DNA of 64,000 nt from Mytilus trossulus (GCF_036588685.1 NC_086386.1:32727883-32791882); one strand, 5' to 3'; positions 45,101 through 53,648 are shown, numbered from the stretch's first letter. The notes: generated from the sequence alone by a model not told the origin. A program made the numbers and translations.

Positions 45101-46719
45101 TAATTCTGTCACCACGGTCATGCATTTTGGTGAAGTAAGTTTGTACATGTAGTCAACTACCAAAATTTTACATGTTGATGAAAATCTTCATTAAGGGGAC
45201 CACATATACACGTAGGTCCTTCCAAAAACAAGTTTATTTGACCTGAACTATAGACCTTTAATCTGATGCAAAAAAGAAATTCCTAAACATATATAGGTTT
45301 GGATGAAAATAGCAAATTATGGTTTCGATTTAGCAATTATAAATATCAATGGATACAATATATTTTCTATATAATGTCAATACACACATATTTGGTTGTT
45401 CCGTGTTGTAGGAAGGCTTTTTCAATAACTTCAAACTAAATTGCTCCTTTTATTTAAGTATTCAAATAGTTTCTGAATAAACAAAAATTATGATTATGAA
45501 CCTTAAGGTGGTACCCAACACTTTCACTAAAATTAATTTGGCTCGTTTAATTTTCAAAAAATTTTGACAAAGTATTTACTTTGACCCTTTAACAAAAATA
45601 TAAAAAATTCTAAAAATTTGAACCAAGCGTTTTATCAGAAAAATTACACTGATTATATAGCAGTTTGACAAACACTAATTTTGATCATTGAGAAGCTTTA
45701 TATTGCATTCACAACGCAACGTAATTAAAACGTTTAGCTGATATTACAGAGTTATCTCCCTGTAGTGTTATGTACCACCTTAACAGATGAGATAGTTTTT
45801 ATACAGTACCTACCTCTGAAGAAGAACACAATCTGGTGAATACTTCATCAATATTATTCCATGTAATCTCTTGTCCATTTACCAGTCTTAAACAGTCACC
45901 TGAAACAAGATTATTTCTTGTATAATTCTATGTTACATGTAAATGATGTTACTGTATATGTGTCCATCCTGGCATGGATAAAGAATGGGAGCAAACGTTT
46001 TCAATTTAAAAGAACAGTTGAGCGACATGAAGTTGGTTTTAGATGTGCCATTGTCGCATCACAATTGGGAAAATTAATTTGGAAAAAGGTTCATGAGGTT
46101 TACACGTAGTTCACTTTAATAATGTAAATTAATTAAATAGATAATAATTAATGCAACATTTAACAAAACCTCAGACTATGGACTACAATAAATAAAATAT
46201 AAGGAATGTTCACCTATTTGGATATGTTTTTTCTTCAGAATGTCCCTTGTTGGATCTAACCCTCTGATGCATAGTCTATGGTTACTGCATTTTGTAGATT
46301 TAAAATGTCCTGGTATTATTCCAAAAAGGTCTTTACATAAGACCCTACCAACATAACTATGTGGTTTAGGAGTATCACCCAGTATCTTTGTAATGTTAAC
46401 ATGTTTTATTGGAATCTTAAACTGCACTAAATTATCCATTCTGTGAAACTCCAAACTATCATCATTTTGGTTACATCTACAATTAGCAATATGACATCCT
46501 TTTGAAAGAAGATTTCCATTAGGGGAGGTAATCTGTTGATTGACAATGTTGTGGATGTTATTCACTTCATTGTCAGTACCATACCCAACATCGTCTATGC
46601 TACTTTCATGACTGTTCTTTATTTTCAGTTGTTTACATTTTTCTGCTATCTCCACATAAAATATATTTCCTTTTTCGTCTGTCTCTGGGCACAATGAATT
46701 ACCAGGTTTACTGAAGGAA
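30060..46719 (-). CDS. INTU: Inturned (INTU), CPLANE planar polarity effector
   Basis: A multi-exon gene whose 17 exons splice in continuous phase: 46719-46214, 45899-45814, 41733-41524, 39356-39244, 38844-38755, 38339-38108, 37127-37074, 36655-36593, 35238-35014, 34523-34474, 33868-33767, 33375-33302, 32631-32513, 32210-32125, 31131-30963, 30569-30421, 30165-30060. With the candidate first exon the protein is 837 aa, against about 940 in vertebrates. Family marks I recognise are GNIFYVEIAE near the N terminus, a PDZ ending in GDCLRLVNGQEIT (about 155-224), RRTYTVLGSCLFYK, NHLPHDDLLDIYLYLKY, VIWREIFP, YWVVG and the ending ELAFKIAFGIKPG. The region after the PDZ corresponds to the longin-type domains of INTU. 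Known role: with FUZ and WDPCP it acts in ciliogenesis and planar polarity, and INTU-FUZ serves as a RAB23 exchange factor. Introns carry many MITEs. Confidence 0.9.
30421..30569 (-). CDS. INTU: INTU exon encoding GVLFSI...YWVVG
   Basis: Bounded by TTCTTGTAG acceptor and GG|GTAAGT donor. It encodes REEGVLFSITSQ and ISYWVVG, a conserved strand pair of the last longin-like domain. Ends in phase 2, which the terminal exon completes. Confidence 0.88.
30963..31131 (-). CDS. INTU: INTU exon encoding third longin-like domain start
   Basis: Acceptor TTCTTTCAG, donor AAG|GTAAGT. Encodes VDNCMLHYLHVD, HEGVYIKSD and ILHNFSLACTRIKYIF, the beta strands and helix that open the C-terminal longin-like domain. 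Confidence 0.88.
31960..32108 (-). repeat. Family A repeat in INTU intron
   Basis: A copy of the family A repeat with GAGAGTTGTCTCATTAGCAC and a TTCCTATATCT end, ending 16 bases past the donor of the neighbouring exon. More diverged material of the same family seems to extend back to about 31340. Confidence 0.6.
32125..32210 (-). CDS. INTU: INTU exon before third longin-like domain
   Basis: Acceptor TTTTTCAG, donor AA|GTAAGT. Encodes KTSLHHHNTEGSCLYDLNHG and LELPRTDI, a linker running into the C-terminal domain. Ends in phase 2. Confidence 0.8.
32513..32631 (-). CDS. INTU: INTU Ser-rich linker exon
   Basis: Acceptor TTTTACACAG, donor AAG|GTAAGG. Encodes a basic stretch, NRHRKSARFHRDSS, and then SSASSDSGSSVDSG. 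Such a Ser-rich linker between domains is a likely phosphorylation region; that role is inference. Confidence 0.8.
33302..33375 (-). CDS. INTU: INTU linker exon
   Basis: Acceptor TTTTTTAG, donor G|GTAAAT. Encodes SKQNTSSLVTHISETSQKP, a polar linker of low conservation. Assigned mainly by splice phase and position. Confidence 0.7.
33767..33868 (-). CDS. INTU: INTU exon encoding DPDPFLIDQAKATLMQI
   Basis: Acceptor ATTTTAG, donor TG|GTATGT. Encodes the helix DPFLIDQAKATLMQIFNLN that matches the VDQVKTTLHQL helix region of vertebrate INTU. Confidence 0.85.
34071..34283. mobile_element. MITE, CAGAAATT family, copy 1
   Basis: In an INTU intron. ACATTCAGAAATTTGGGTGT on the left and a CGCAATTACTTCTGATTT right end form weak terminal inverted repeats. 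A better preserved copy is at 35327-35538 and a fragment at about 38668-38740. Confidence 0.55.
34474..34523 (-). CDS. INTU: INTU exon encoding KHTILCSMLETNG
   Basis: Acceptor TTGTTCACAG, donor AG|GTTAGT. KHTILCSMLETNG matches the KHYMLCVLLEAGG strand of vertebrate INTU. A short exon that is easily missed. Confidence 0.87.
34760..34960. mobile_element. MITE, ACTGTGGRTTC family, copy 1
   Basis: Starts with CTACTGTGGGTTCATTATTA and resembles the element at 38940-39076, which has clear terminal inverted repeats. Located in an INTU intron. Confidence 0.45.
35014..35238 (-). CDS. INTU: INTU exon encoding NHLPHDDLLDIYLYLKY
   Basis: Acceptor TTGTTTTAG, donor TAT|GTAAGT. Encodes NHLPHDDLLDIYLYLKY, TTVIWREIFPTRQF and RWVWLFVAY. 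The match to CSHLPKDDLIDIAVYCRHY and LIIWREVFP of vertebrate INTU is the strongest single identification in the gene. Confidence 0.92.
35327..35538. mobile_element. MITE, CAGAAATT family, copy 2
   Basis: Terminal inverted repeats AAATTCAGAAATTATTGTGT and CACAATAATTTCTGAATTT are nearly perfect. Length is about 212 bp. It lies in the same INTU gene as copy 1. Confidence 0.65.
35662..36245. mobile_element. MITE with nested inner hairpin, about 580 bp
   Basis: Outer inverted repeats read AAAGGAGTATGTTCGATAAG on the left and CTTACCGAACTTACTCCTTT on the right. Near the middle a second pair, GGACAGGAAACATAGAGCGC (35900) and GCGCTCTATGTTTCCTGGTCC-type (to about 36021), forms an inner palindrome of about 120 bp. 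It lies in an INTU intron. Confidence 0.7.
36593..36655 (-). CDS. INTU: INTU exon encoding YYGCRRTYTVLGSCLFYK
   Basis: Acceptor ATTTTCAG, donor AAG|GTATAT. The 21 residues SESYYGCRRTYTVLGSCLFY match [20 protein letters not shown] of vertebrate INTU, the start of the second longin-like domain. Confidence 0.92.
36800..36970 (-). repeat. Retroelement 3'-end fragment
   Basis: GTGCCACATGTGGAGCAGGA and the following bases match, in inverse orientation, the 3' part of the element at 466-1345 and the piece at 58560-58710. No coding content is seen. Confidence 0.5.
37074..37127 (-). CDS. INTU: INTU short exon
   Basis: Acceptor TTATTTCAG, donor ATG|GTATGT. Encodes the 18 residues DSIDRLVTGWEAPDCKEM, corresponding to the DNLPGVRWLTLPLEIKMEL region. 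Phase 0 at both ends. Confidence 0.82.
37865..38040 (-). repeat. Interspersed repeat family D, inverted copy
   Basis: CCAAGTCAGGAATATGACAG and GGACTTTCCCTTTTGAATTT are the reverse complement of the family D copy at 27480-27640. It lies in an INTU intron, next to an exon. Confidence 0.65.
38108..38339 (-). CDS. INTU: INTU exon, end of first longin-like domain
   Basis: Acceptor GTATTTTCAG, donor AAT|GTAAGT. Encodes LLLPKVVQNLIRVIRVQYNS and a Ser/Asp-rich tail ending LHLDSVFN. It matches the [20 protein letters not shown] helix of vertebrate INTU. Confidence 0.88.
38755..38844 (-). CDS. INTU: INTU exon encoding LMNASYHKEENNLLIVIF
   Basis: Acceptor TAATTTCAG, donor AG|GTATGA. Encodes STFMYNNKLMNASYHKEENN and LLIVIFQQD, matching the [20 protein letters not shown] strand pair. 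Confidence 0.87.
38940..39076. mobile_element. MITE, ACTGTGGATTC family, copy 2
   Basis: TTTACTGTGGATTCAATATC at the left and ACGAATCCACAGTATTC at the right form terminal inverted repeats. Length about 137 bp, in an INTU intron. Confidence 0.6.
39244..39356 (-). CDS. INTU: INTU exon encoding LTGMRGAFVTIYSSLAEI
   Basis: Acceptor ATATTTGTAG, donor AG|GTGTGT. Encodes DLLFQFPEKCSG and LTGMRGAFVTIYSSLAEIS, matching LKSVRGIFLTLCDMLENV in vertebrate INTU. Confidence 0.88.
39640..39965. repeat. Interspersed repeat in INTU intron
   Basis: A block containing TTGATTAGACTTCAACTTCA and GGACAGACGGACAGACAG, ending CTACTATCATAGGTGGGG. It has a short GGACAGAC minisatellite. I recall it as a widespread bivalve repeat; no second copy is obvious here. 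Confidence 0.45.
40307..40442. mobile_element. MITE with TA flanks, 136 bp
   Basis: GTCCAAATAATTATGACGTC (from 40309) and GACGTCATAATTATTTGGAC (to 40440) are perfect inverted repeats bordered by TA on both sides, as expected for a Tc1/mariner-type target duplication. In the large INTU intron. Confidence 0.75.
41230..41440 (+). repeat. Interspersed repeat family C, copy 2
   Basis: Same core as at 10375-10650: TAGGGGCCAGCTGAAGGATG and TCGGGTTGTTGGCTCTTTGA. It lies just 3' of an INTU exon on the opposite strand. Confidence 0.7.
41524..41733 (-). CDS. INTU: INTU exon after PDZ
   Basis: Acceptor ATTTTTAG, donor GAT|GTAAGT. A His/Lys-rich start (SKKSSKHNHHQVLKK) leads into AENLHAVMYVDLEKLNSEN, which matches HIIMYLTLQLDSET at the start of the first longin-like domain. 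Confidence 0.88.
42960..43190 (-). mobile_element. tRNA-derived SINE (Ser/Leu-like head)
   Basis: On the minus strand, GTGGCTGAGTGGTCTAAGTA (A box) and GTTTCGAACCCAGATTGTGA (B box) are spaced about 55 bases apart. Class II tRNA-like spacing suggests a tRNA-Ser or Leu ancestor. Not a functional tRNA: the acceptor stem does not close. Confidence 0.55.
43191..45502. other. INTU intron, no feature recognised
   Basis: AT-rich intronic DNA with a T-rich tract near 43380-43410. Short open frames have no splice or domain support. Confidence 0.4.
45503..45783. mobile_element. MITE with TTAA flanks, 281 bp
   Basis: Inverted repeats GGTGGTACC...GTACCACC are bordered by TTAA at 45503-45506 and 45780-45783, the target typical of piggyBac-type elements. 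A truncated relative lies at 14735-14798. It ends 31 bases from the PDZ exon. Confidence 0.7.
45814..45899 (-). CDS. INTU: INTU exon encoding PDZ second half
   Basis: Acceptor TTGTTTCAG, donor GAG|GTAGGT. With the preceding G it encodes GDCLRLVNGQEITWNNIDEV and FTRLCSSSE. This is the carboxylate-side half of the PDZ, matching [20 protein letters not shown]. Confidence 0.9.
46214..46719 (-). CDS. INTU: INTU large 5' exon (N-terminal region and PDZ start)
   Basis: Acceptor TTTTTTCTTCAG, donor G|GTGAAC. Encodes about 168 residues: PETDEKGNIFYVEIAEKCKQ, a variable acidic linker with several Cys, then KHVNITKILGDTPKPHSYVG and LFGIIPG leading into the PDZ. It begins in phase 2, so an upstream coding exon ending in two bases is required. 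Confidence 0.85.
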
Positions 46720-46779
46720 CTGAAGAAAAAACAACAATGTTTTTATGAGTACAATGTAAGTTAAACAGATGCTTAAACA

Positions 46780-47160
46780 TGTTTACTGTGAGTAGAGCTC
46801 TAAAAAGTTATACCAACACTTCTACCACAATAATGATACAAGAATATGTGTCAATCAGCAAAAATTATCATGATGATAGGATGCTTTATAAAAAAAGATG
46901 TGGTATGATTGCCACTGAGACTACTCCCCAAATAACACAGAAAATAAAAGGCCTCAAAAATGACAAAAGTAAAACAATTCAAAAGAGAAAACTAATGATC
47001 TTATTTATGTACAAAAATGAACACGTCACACATCAACAAACGACAACAACTGAGTTACAGGCTCCTGACAAGCACATACATTGTACATACAGAATGTGGC
47101 TGGGTTAACCATGTAAGCAGGATCCTAACACTCCCCCTAACCTGCCCTGCTCCTACTACA
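46780..47160 (+). repeat. Family A repeat, long copy
   Basis: AAAGATGTGGTATGATTGCC through TAGCAGG-like sequence near CCTAACACTCCCCCTAACCT. A similar long copy is at 52490-52795, inverted. The 109- and 71-codon open frames here belong to the repeat. Confidence 0.7.
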
Positions 47161-47639
47161 TATATACTACAATGTATTACATTACAAAAGTTCACATCTT
47201 TTAACCCTTTCCTCCATAATGATGCCTTTTGATGCCACCCCCTTTACTCAATAATGATGTCTTTTGATGTCTCTGTGTAGTGCCTCAGTTGAAAAGTCGT
47301 GCCTATGAAAATTCTGTTTCAGACTTAATGATAAATTTGGCTATTTTTTTAATCCAGAAAAGCGATTCAGACACATCAAATTATTGAACGTGGTGTTTTC
47401 ATTTTTTATAACTTGTGCAAGCTAAAGCTTCATACATAGCTATGGACAGAGGCAAATTTAGAGGGGAATGGGGGAGTGCCTAGACCATCCCTTATAGAGC
47501 TTTATTTATCATTAATCAAGACATTTTACCATTTCCACTACAAAATTTGTCTTCAGTTTTGGGCCAGTACACAAGGAGATGGATTTACAAAGATGTGCAG
47601 ACCACTATGATTTCTGATGACTTGGAGTGATATTCAGAT

Positions 47640-47880
47640 ATATAACCATGATAGAGGGGATAGGACCTTTATCATGTTGATCAGGACTTCGAAATCTGGT
47701 GTTTTTAAGCTCAGAATTTTGGGATTGACCTTTTCGGGATCCAGAAATTATTTTTTGAATTTCCGGATGTCAGGATTTATACTTATTTAATTTCGAGAAC
47801 TCAGGATTTCGTTTTTTTAAGCGAGGGATTTCGGGATCAGGACCCCTTAACCCCCCTCATGATAATAGACATACAGATTT
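47640..47880. repeat. Interspersed repeat with GGGATTTCGGGATC motifs
   Basis: Short purine-rich phrases such as TCAGGATTTCG, AGGGATTTCGGGATCAGG and TTCGGGATCCAG recur within 150 bases between GATAGAGGGGATAGGACC and a CCCCTCATGATAAT end. It looks like a decayed element. Confidence 0.45.
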
Positions 47881-47959
47881 AGGATCCTGTCAAATAATGT
47901 TTTAACCTAGGATTATTATGTATATATATGTTTGTCCCAGTTTTAACATACTCTTTATT

Positions 47960-48935
47960 AACAATTTAGAATTAACATCAAAGAACTGAACTCAAATTTT
48001 ATACACTTCAGAATATATGTAAACCATATTGTAAACTCGCCTAACACTTTAGTCCATAAAATATATAATAATGTAGAGAAAACAAGTAAATGGGTTAACA
48101 TTGTAAAAGACTGGTTAAATAAATTAGGTTTTGGTCATCTCACTTTTGATACTTATAATTTAAAATATCACATAAATAGTATCCAACAAAGAATCTATGA
48201 CCAGGCTTATCAAATTATAAATTGTTCTATAAATAATGAAATAAATGTGAAAAATTAAATTTCTTTTGTCATACTAAAAGAATTAGAAAAAGGCCCCCAT
48301 ATATTGATATATGTAAATTCAAAACTGACCGATCAGTTTTCAGTAAATTTAAACTAAGTGCACATTCCCTAGCAATTGAAAGAGGGCGTTATACCAACAT
48401 TGAAAGAAGTAAACGCATTTGCTTATCCTGTAACAGACAAGAAATTGAGGATGAATAACATTTCTTCTCAATCTGTCCATGCTATAAATCATTAAGGGAT
48501 ACCTATATACAAAATATTAATAAAAATCTTAACTTCAATTTTATTAAATTGCAGTCCACTATAACACTTAAGCATTTGACTGTACTTTTAAATAGCAGTC
48601 TACCAGTCATTATAAAAATCACCATAAAGTATATTAATGATTGTAATTTATTAAGAACATCTGTATAACTTGTATTTCTTTTAATATGCATTGCCAACCT
48701 AATTTTTGTTTGTGTACTTTTTTCAATTGTTCATGAACATTTAATAATAATGTGTTAACTGTTGATATTTGTAGCCTTTTTTCTTCTTTGCTGTGAATAC
48801 CACTGTCACTCTAATATAATTGAAATCAATTTAACTATTGTAAGTTTATTGTCTTAATTTTGTATGCCATAACCATTTAATGTAAATGTGTTTGTGCGAA
48901 TAAAATATTGTCTATATTGTCTATTGTAATGAAAG
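47960..48935 (+). mobile_element. LINE 3' end, decayed
   Basis: Reading through stops and frameshifts gives the C-terminal part of a LINE ORF2: RPPYIDICKFKTD, SAHSLAIERGRYTN, RICLSCNRQEIEDE, then a TAA where Tyr is expected, then HFFSICPCYKSLRD. The CxxC...H...C pattern fits the Cys-rich tail of such proteins. An AATAAA near 48899 and an ATTGTCT-type short repeat follow as the 3' end. Confidence 0.65.
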
Positions 48936-49057
48936 GGTTTAAGGGCAGCCATCCCTCTGTAAATATAACTGTTTCTATCAAAACATTATAAATAGAACAA
49001 TTTGTGAATACATAATTTACCCGGGATACTGGAGGTGGTCCTATATTAGGATGGAAT

Positions 49058-49140
49058 CACAGGCACTAGACGTTCTGTCAATAGCATGAAAATATTGGCA
49101 ATGGGAAGAAAATAGTGTCCATATATATAATATTATATTA
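49058..49140 (-). repeat. Inverted copy of a 66-bp unit plus AT arm
   Basis: Reverse complement of the tandem units at 49741-49872, including CACTAGACGTTCTGTCAATA and the ATATAATATTATATTA arm. It forms an inverted repeat around the SINE composite. Confidence 0.75.
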
Positions 49141-49340
49141 TATACAACTCGTCTAAACATCAACCCAACAATGTTAGATCTGTAAATTTGCTTTCGCAAA
49201 TTTTTGGTTCTTCCCTCGCCGGGATTCGAACCCATGCTACTGTGATATCGTGACACCAAATCGCCTGCACTGCAGCCGTCCCGCTAGACCACACGACCAC
49301 CTGGGCTCTCAAAAAAAGAGCTTTCGGTGGCCATATGTTA
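49141..49340 (-). mobile_element. tRNA-derived SINE head, copy L
   Basis: On the minus strand GTGTGGTCTAGCGGGACGGC (A box region) and GGTTCGAATCCCGGCGAGGG (B box region) are followed by a small hairpin, AATTTGCGAAAGCAAATTT. A typical SINE head, not a functional tRNA. Confidence 0.75.
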
Positions 49341-49579
49341 CCTTTCCACGTCAGTTTTAATCTAGCGGCGTACTACAGTACATGATATATAAGGCATGAA
49401 GATGTTATTGTTACAGATCAGCTAAATTATCTATAGTAAAGGATCCTACAAATTAATGTAAGATACAGTCACAGAAAATAATTATATTCATAAGTACGTC
49501 TGAGTCAGTGACAACCCTACAACAGATGTATCCATCGGATCGCCATCAATGATGGTAATACATGGCTGTGTACATAATG
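49341..49579 (-). mobile_element. SINE body between two heads
   Basis: This spacer, with ACGTCTGAGTCAGTGACAAC and CCATCGGATCGCCATCAATG, has a clear relative at about 61260-61480 between two similar heads. It therefore belongs to the element. Confidence 0.6.
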
Positions 49580-49722
49580 TATATACAACTCGTCTAAACA
49601 TCAACCCAACAATGTTAGATCTGTAAATTTGCTTTCGCAAATTTTTGGTTCTTCCCTCGCCGGGATTCGAACCCATGCTACTGTGATATTGTGACACCAA
49701 ATCGCCTGCACTGCAGCCGTCC
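49580..49722 (-). mobile_element. tRNA-derived SINE head, copy R
   Basis: Nearly identical to copy L over its 143 bp (one difference seen: TATTGTG against TATCGTG). It is cut inside the A-box side at GCAGCCGTCC, where the AT arm of the 66-bp unit begins. Confidence 0.75.
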
Positions 49723-49723
49723 A

Positions 49724-49872
49724 TTATATTATATTATATATATGGACACTATTTTCTTCCCATTGCCAATATTTTCATGCTATTGACAGAACGTCTAGTG
49801 CCTGTGTATGGACACTATTTTCTTCCCATTGCCAATATTTTCATGCTATTGACAGAACGTCTAGTGCCTGTG
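49724..49872 (+). repeat. Two exact 66-bp tandem units after an AT arm
   Basis: 49741-49806 and 49807-49872 are identical 66-bp units starting TATGGACACTATTTTCTTCC and ending CTAGTGCCTGTG. The inverted copy is at 49058-49140. Confidence 0.9.
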
Positions 49873-49879
49873 ATGGAAT

Positions 49880-52485
49880 ATACTACAAGACAAGACAAGA
49901 CAATGACTAATGTTTTGCATTCATTCTCAGAAGCTAACACGTCATAATACTAGAATTGTTAATGCCGTAAATATGTGTCATAACCCCTGTATAAACTTGA
50001 TGAATGTTTTTTCCTTTATCATGTTTAAAATTAATCAGTCTGCCCTTCCCCCTTTTTTCAATTTGGCTTCATGGGGTCTACAAAGGTAGAAGAATAAGTT
50101 ATGAAACCAAAGGAACAGTACCTACATTCAGAAATGTCTTTCTCATAGGTAAGATTTTTACGAAAAATGTACAACAGCTTGTTAATTATCAAACTTAACT
50201 TTGGACAAACTTTTTTTTTTGTACTTCTGTGGAGATAGTAAACATGAGACCAATTCCGGACAACTCACTTCCGAAATTAATGTTCATTTGTGAAATTATG
50301 ATTTCTGATCACGATAATCATTTGTAAACTTAATTAATTTACTCTGCTTCTTATGTTAGACTGAGACTAATCGGGCTCCATCGTCAAACTGTTGTAATAG
50401 AAATGCAGAAATGTTATTGGGACCAATAGATAATCATCAACTTGGTCTGGTGGAAAGGCCATGAGTATTTGTATTAGTTCTGGCAGAGACATATATACAT
50501 ATGTGTATATATGTCTCTGGTTCTGGTATAAACGGTTAATGACACGTTAATATGGTGGTGTTTCAGTATAAACATATTTTGGGATTATTAACCAAGATTA
50601 GTCTTTTTTTTTTGTGTCATTGTTTTGTATTGTTGTTTATTACAATCCTATGTTGATTCTATGATCAATAAAATATTTCTTAATCCTTGAAGTCAATCAT
50701 GAAGGATCTAAGCCAGTTGTATATATGTACGATTTATTCGAAAACGCGGGGAACACAACAATGTTAATGTGTTCATTTAGTAACATTTCTAATTATATAA
50801 GCGAGCCCTTCCTAACCGCATTTTTCTACTTAGGTTATAATTTCAGAATGTTGAACCAATTTCTAGATATAAGATACAAAATCTTATTGTGACTTTTGAT
50901 TTCAGATTAGATCTAATGCGATGAACTTCACCGACTTTTATTATTGTACACCGTCCGACTCACTCAATGCATTAGGTTAGTGTGTAGGACGCTAAATACC
51001 TCTTAGTAGTATTCATTATTGTACTTATTGAACGTTAGATCTGCTCCAGTGGGAGGCATACACATTAGCATGCTGTCCTAAAGAATAGACTGACAACTAA
51101 ATGCCACGGTACCCGACATTACAGACCTAACCAATCCATTATAAATAATTATTTGCAATATATCTTCTAATATATCAGTAAGAAATCTATATATCTGACC
51201 TTACCTAGTAAGATTTTACATATACATTTTATTAGTATATTTGCATGACCTCACTTGTGACTTCTAAAAATGTTCATTAAGCAAAAGAGAACAAGCAGTA
51301 GAAAATGTCGTTTTCAGTTTTAATGTTGTGAAAAGTTGTCATGCATGTATATAACGAGTTGATCTTACTGATTGTTTAAACTGTTGTATATTGTTTGCCA
51401 ACACACTTTTACGATAATATTCAGCCTTGTTTTGCAAGGGGTTTAGAGTGTAATCCTGATTTTCATGCATACTAGTTTGCTTCTAACTTCGGGGTCGAGT
51501 TCTTCCGTAAAATGGGGTCCGTCGGCTGTGCGGTACATGTATAATGCACAGCCACGTTCTGTCAGAATAGAGGTATTAGATATTCGTTGCCTCATTGTAG
51601 GTTGACTGCCGTGCGCTCTGCATGACAGAACACGTGCATCAAATCTTTTAGGATTACATATCGGATCACTAACAAGGCAAAATGTGTATCGCTATACAAC
51701 TTAATCGTATTTCCATATGACACTTCAAACTTTCTTCTCTTCATCCAGGTCCTCACACCCAACAGAACATACCGATTGTATGAAATGAAAACTTGTTCTG
51801 TCTCGAATATGCATGACATAATTGACACTGAACGTTTAGCAAGGAACAAATCAAGCCAATGAGTCGATGCCACATTTTGATCACCTTTTATCCATGAGGT
51901 TATCATGTACTACTACTGACTTACAAGTACTTATTCATTGGTCAAATTTGGCAAATTCCAAATTAATCACTGAATGATCCCAATTCTCAAAAAGAAATCT
52001 TTGGAAAGCTATTTTTCGAACTTTTATTTTTAATTTCACCGCAATCATTATCAAAGACATGGCAATGACCTACAGACGTCAAAGATGAAAATACGGATTT
52101 CAACAACAAACTTTTTAACTTTCAATGTGCTAAGAACTAGATAGCATCGAGTCTATAGAGAAATGTGAAAATAATTAAATAGTCTATACAATATCTATCA
52201 GGCTACACCAAATGACCTATCTTATAAAAAACTAACACATAATCGCATTATTAAAGACAATAACCGAGAGGTTCTTGACTTCGAATAATTATCTTTAATT
52301 CAATGATTTAACCCTCTCGGTTCATGGAATATCGTACAATCAAAGCAAGTTCAGAAAAGCGCTATTCTCTTTTATAAAGACAACAAACACTCATTTTTTT
52401 ATTGTTCGTTCTTATGTTGTACTGTTACATCACTGTCTCGGGTTAAGGAGAGGGTTTGGGGTCCTTCTGACATGTTTAACCCTGT
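49880..52485. other. No gene recognised (probably INTU intron 1)
   Basis: AT-rich DNA. It holds a near-perfect 34-bp palindrome at 50486-50519 (AGAGACATATATACATATG...). A 104-codon minus-strand open frame at 51592-51906 has an ATG but no recognisable domain or splice context. Confidence 0.4.
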
Positions 52486-52489
52486 CACA

Positions 52490-52795
52490 TTCTGTATGTA
52501 AGTGTCTGTTCCAAGTAAGGAGCCTTATAATTCAGCTGTTGTCTTTTGCTTATGTGTTACATATTTGTTTTTCGTTCATTTTTTTATTTATAAAAAATAG
52601 GCCGTTAGTTTTCCCGTTGAATTATTTACATTGTTATTTCAAGGCATTTTATAGCTGACTATACGGTTTGTTCTTTCCTCATTGCTGAAGGCCGTACGGT
52701 GACCTATCTATAGATGTTAATTTCTGTGTCGCTTTGGTCTCTTAAGGAGATATGTCTCATTCGCAATCATACCACATCTTCTTTTATATATTTAA
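52490..52795 (-). repeat. Family A repeat, long inverted copy
   Basis: GGCCGTTAGTTTTCCCGTTG through CAATCATACCACATCTTC is the reverse complement of family A. The GAAGGCCGTACGGTGACCTA core is shared with 1725-1915. Confidence 0.7.
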
Positions 52796-52849
52796 TGAAA
52801 GATCATCATGTAGCAACTTTTCCTGAGCAGCCTGAATAATGAGTATAAA

Positions 52850-53135
52850 ATTAAGAATGGAAATGGGGAATGTGTCAAAGAGACAACAACCCGACCAAAT
52901 GAAAAAAAAAACAACAACAAAAGGTCACCAACAGGTCTTCAATGTAGCGAGAAATTCCCGCACCCGGAGGCGTCCTTCAGCTGGCCCCTAAACAAATATA
53001 TACTAGTTCAGTGATAATGAACGCCATACTAATTTCCAAATTGTACAAAAGAAACTAAAATTAAAATAATACAAGACTAACAAAGGCCAGAGGCTCCTGA
53101 CTTGGGACAGGCGCAAAAATGCGGCGGTGTTAAAC
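52850..53135 (-). repeat. Interspersed repeat family C, inverted copy
   Basis: GAATGGAAATGGGGAATGTG through GGGACAGGCGCAAAAATGCG is the reverse complement of the copy at 10375-10650. Confidence 0.75.
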
Positions 53136-53439
53136 ATGTTTGTGAGATCTCAATATATATATATGTCACAGTTGATACGCTATTCCATAACTGGCATCTC
53201 CTATCATGCTTTCCTTGATAGAGGGTTGATGCGTACATGTAAGTTTTAAAACAAGATTAACAAATGGTGGAGTTGAAATCATTCCTTTGTAAGTATTACG
53301 GACTCCATTTATAGTTGGTCGACCGTTATGGAATATCCGTTCACAGATGATATAGCAGATATGTTTCAAATGTCGTAACAACCACCCCTTCCCCTTTTCC
53401 CGAATGTGACCTACCCCCATAATACTAAAATGAAAAGCA

Positions 53440-53645
53440 AGACAGGTGCCATATGCGGAGAAGGATCTGCCTACTCTTCGCCCCCCGTTTTTTGGTGGGA
53501 TTGAACGGTAATGCTCAGTTTTTATTTTTTTATATTGTGTTTTGTCTACTTTTGCATGTCTGTTGATCTATTTTAGCCATGCATTTTCATTTTATTTTTA
53601 ACTCACGAGTTGGAATGTCCGTTCGATATCTTTCCCCTCTCTTAT
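53440..53645 (-). repeat. Retroelement 3'-end fragment
   Basis: GGTGCCATATGCGGAGAAGG and the following T-rich segment resemble 36800-36970, the terminal part of the retroelement at 466-1345. Confidence 0.45.
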
Positions 53646-53648
53646 AAA

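Noticed and set aside
46779-47232. Overlapping ORFs of 109 and 71 codons
   Set aside because: They lie inside a long family A repeat copy.
49180-49320. Functional tRNA gene on the minus strand
   Set aside because: tRNA-like promoter boxes are followed by SINE body sequence and the copy is repeated elsewhere.
51592-51906. 104-codon minus-strand ORF as a gene or INTU exon
   Set aside because: No recognisable domain, and its phase and borders are not needed by the INTU model.
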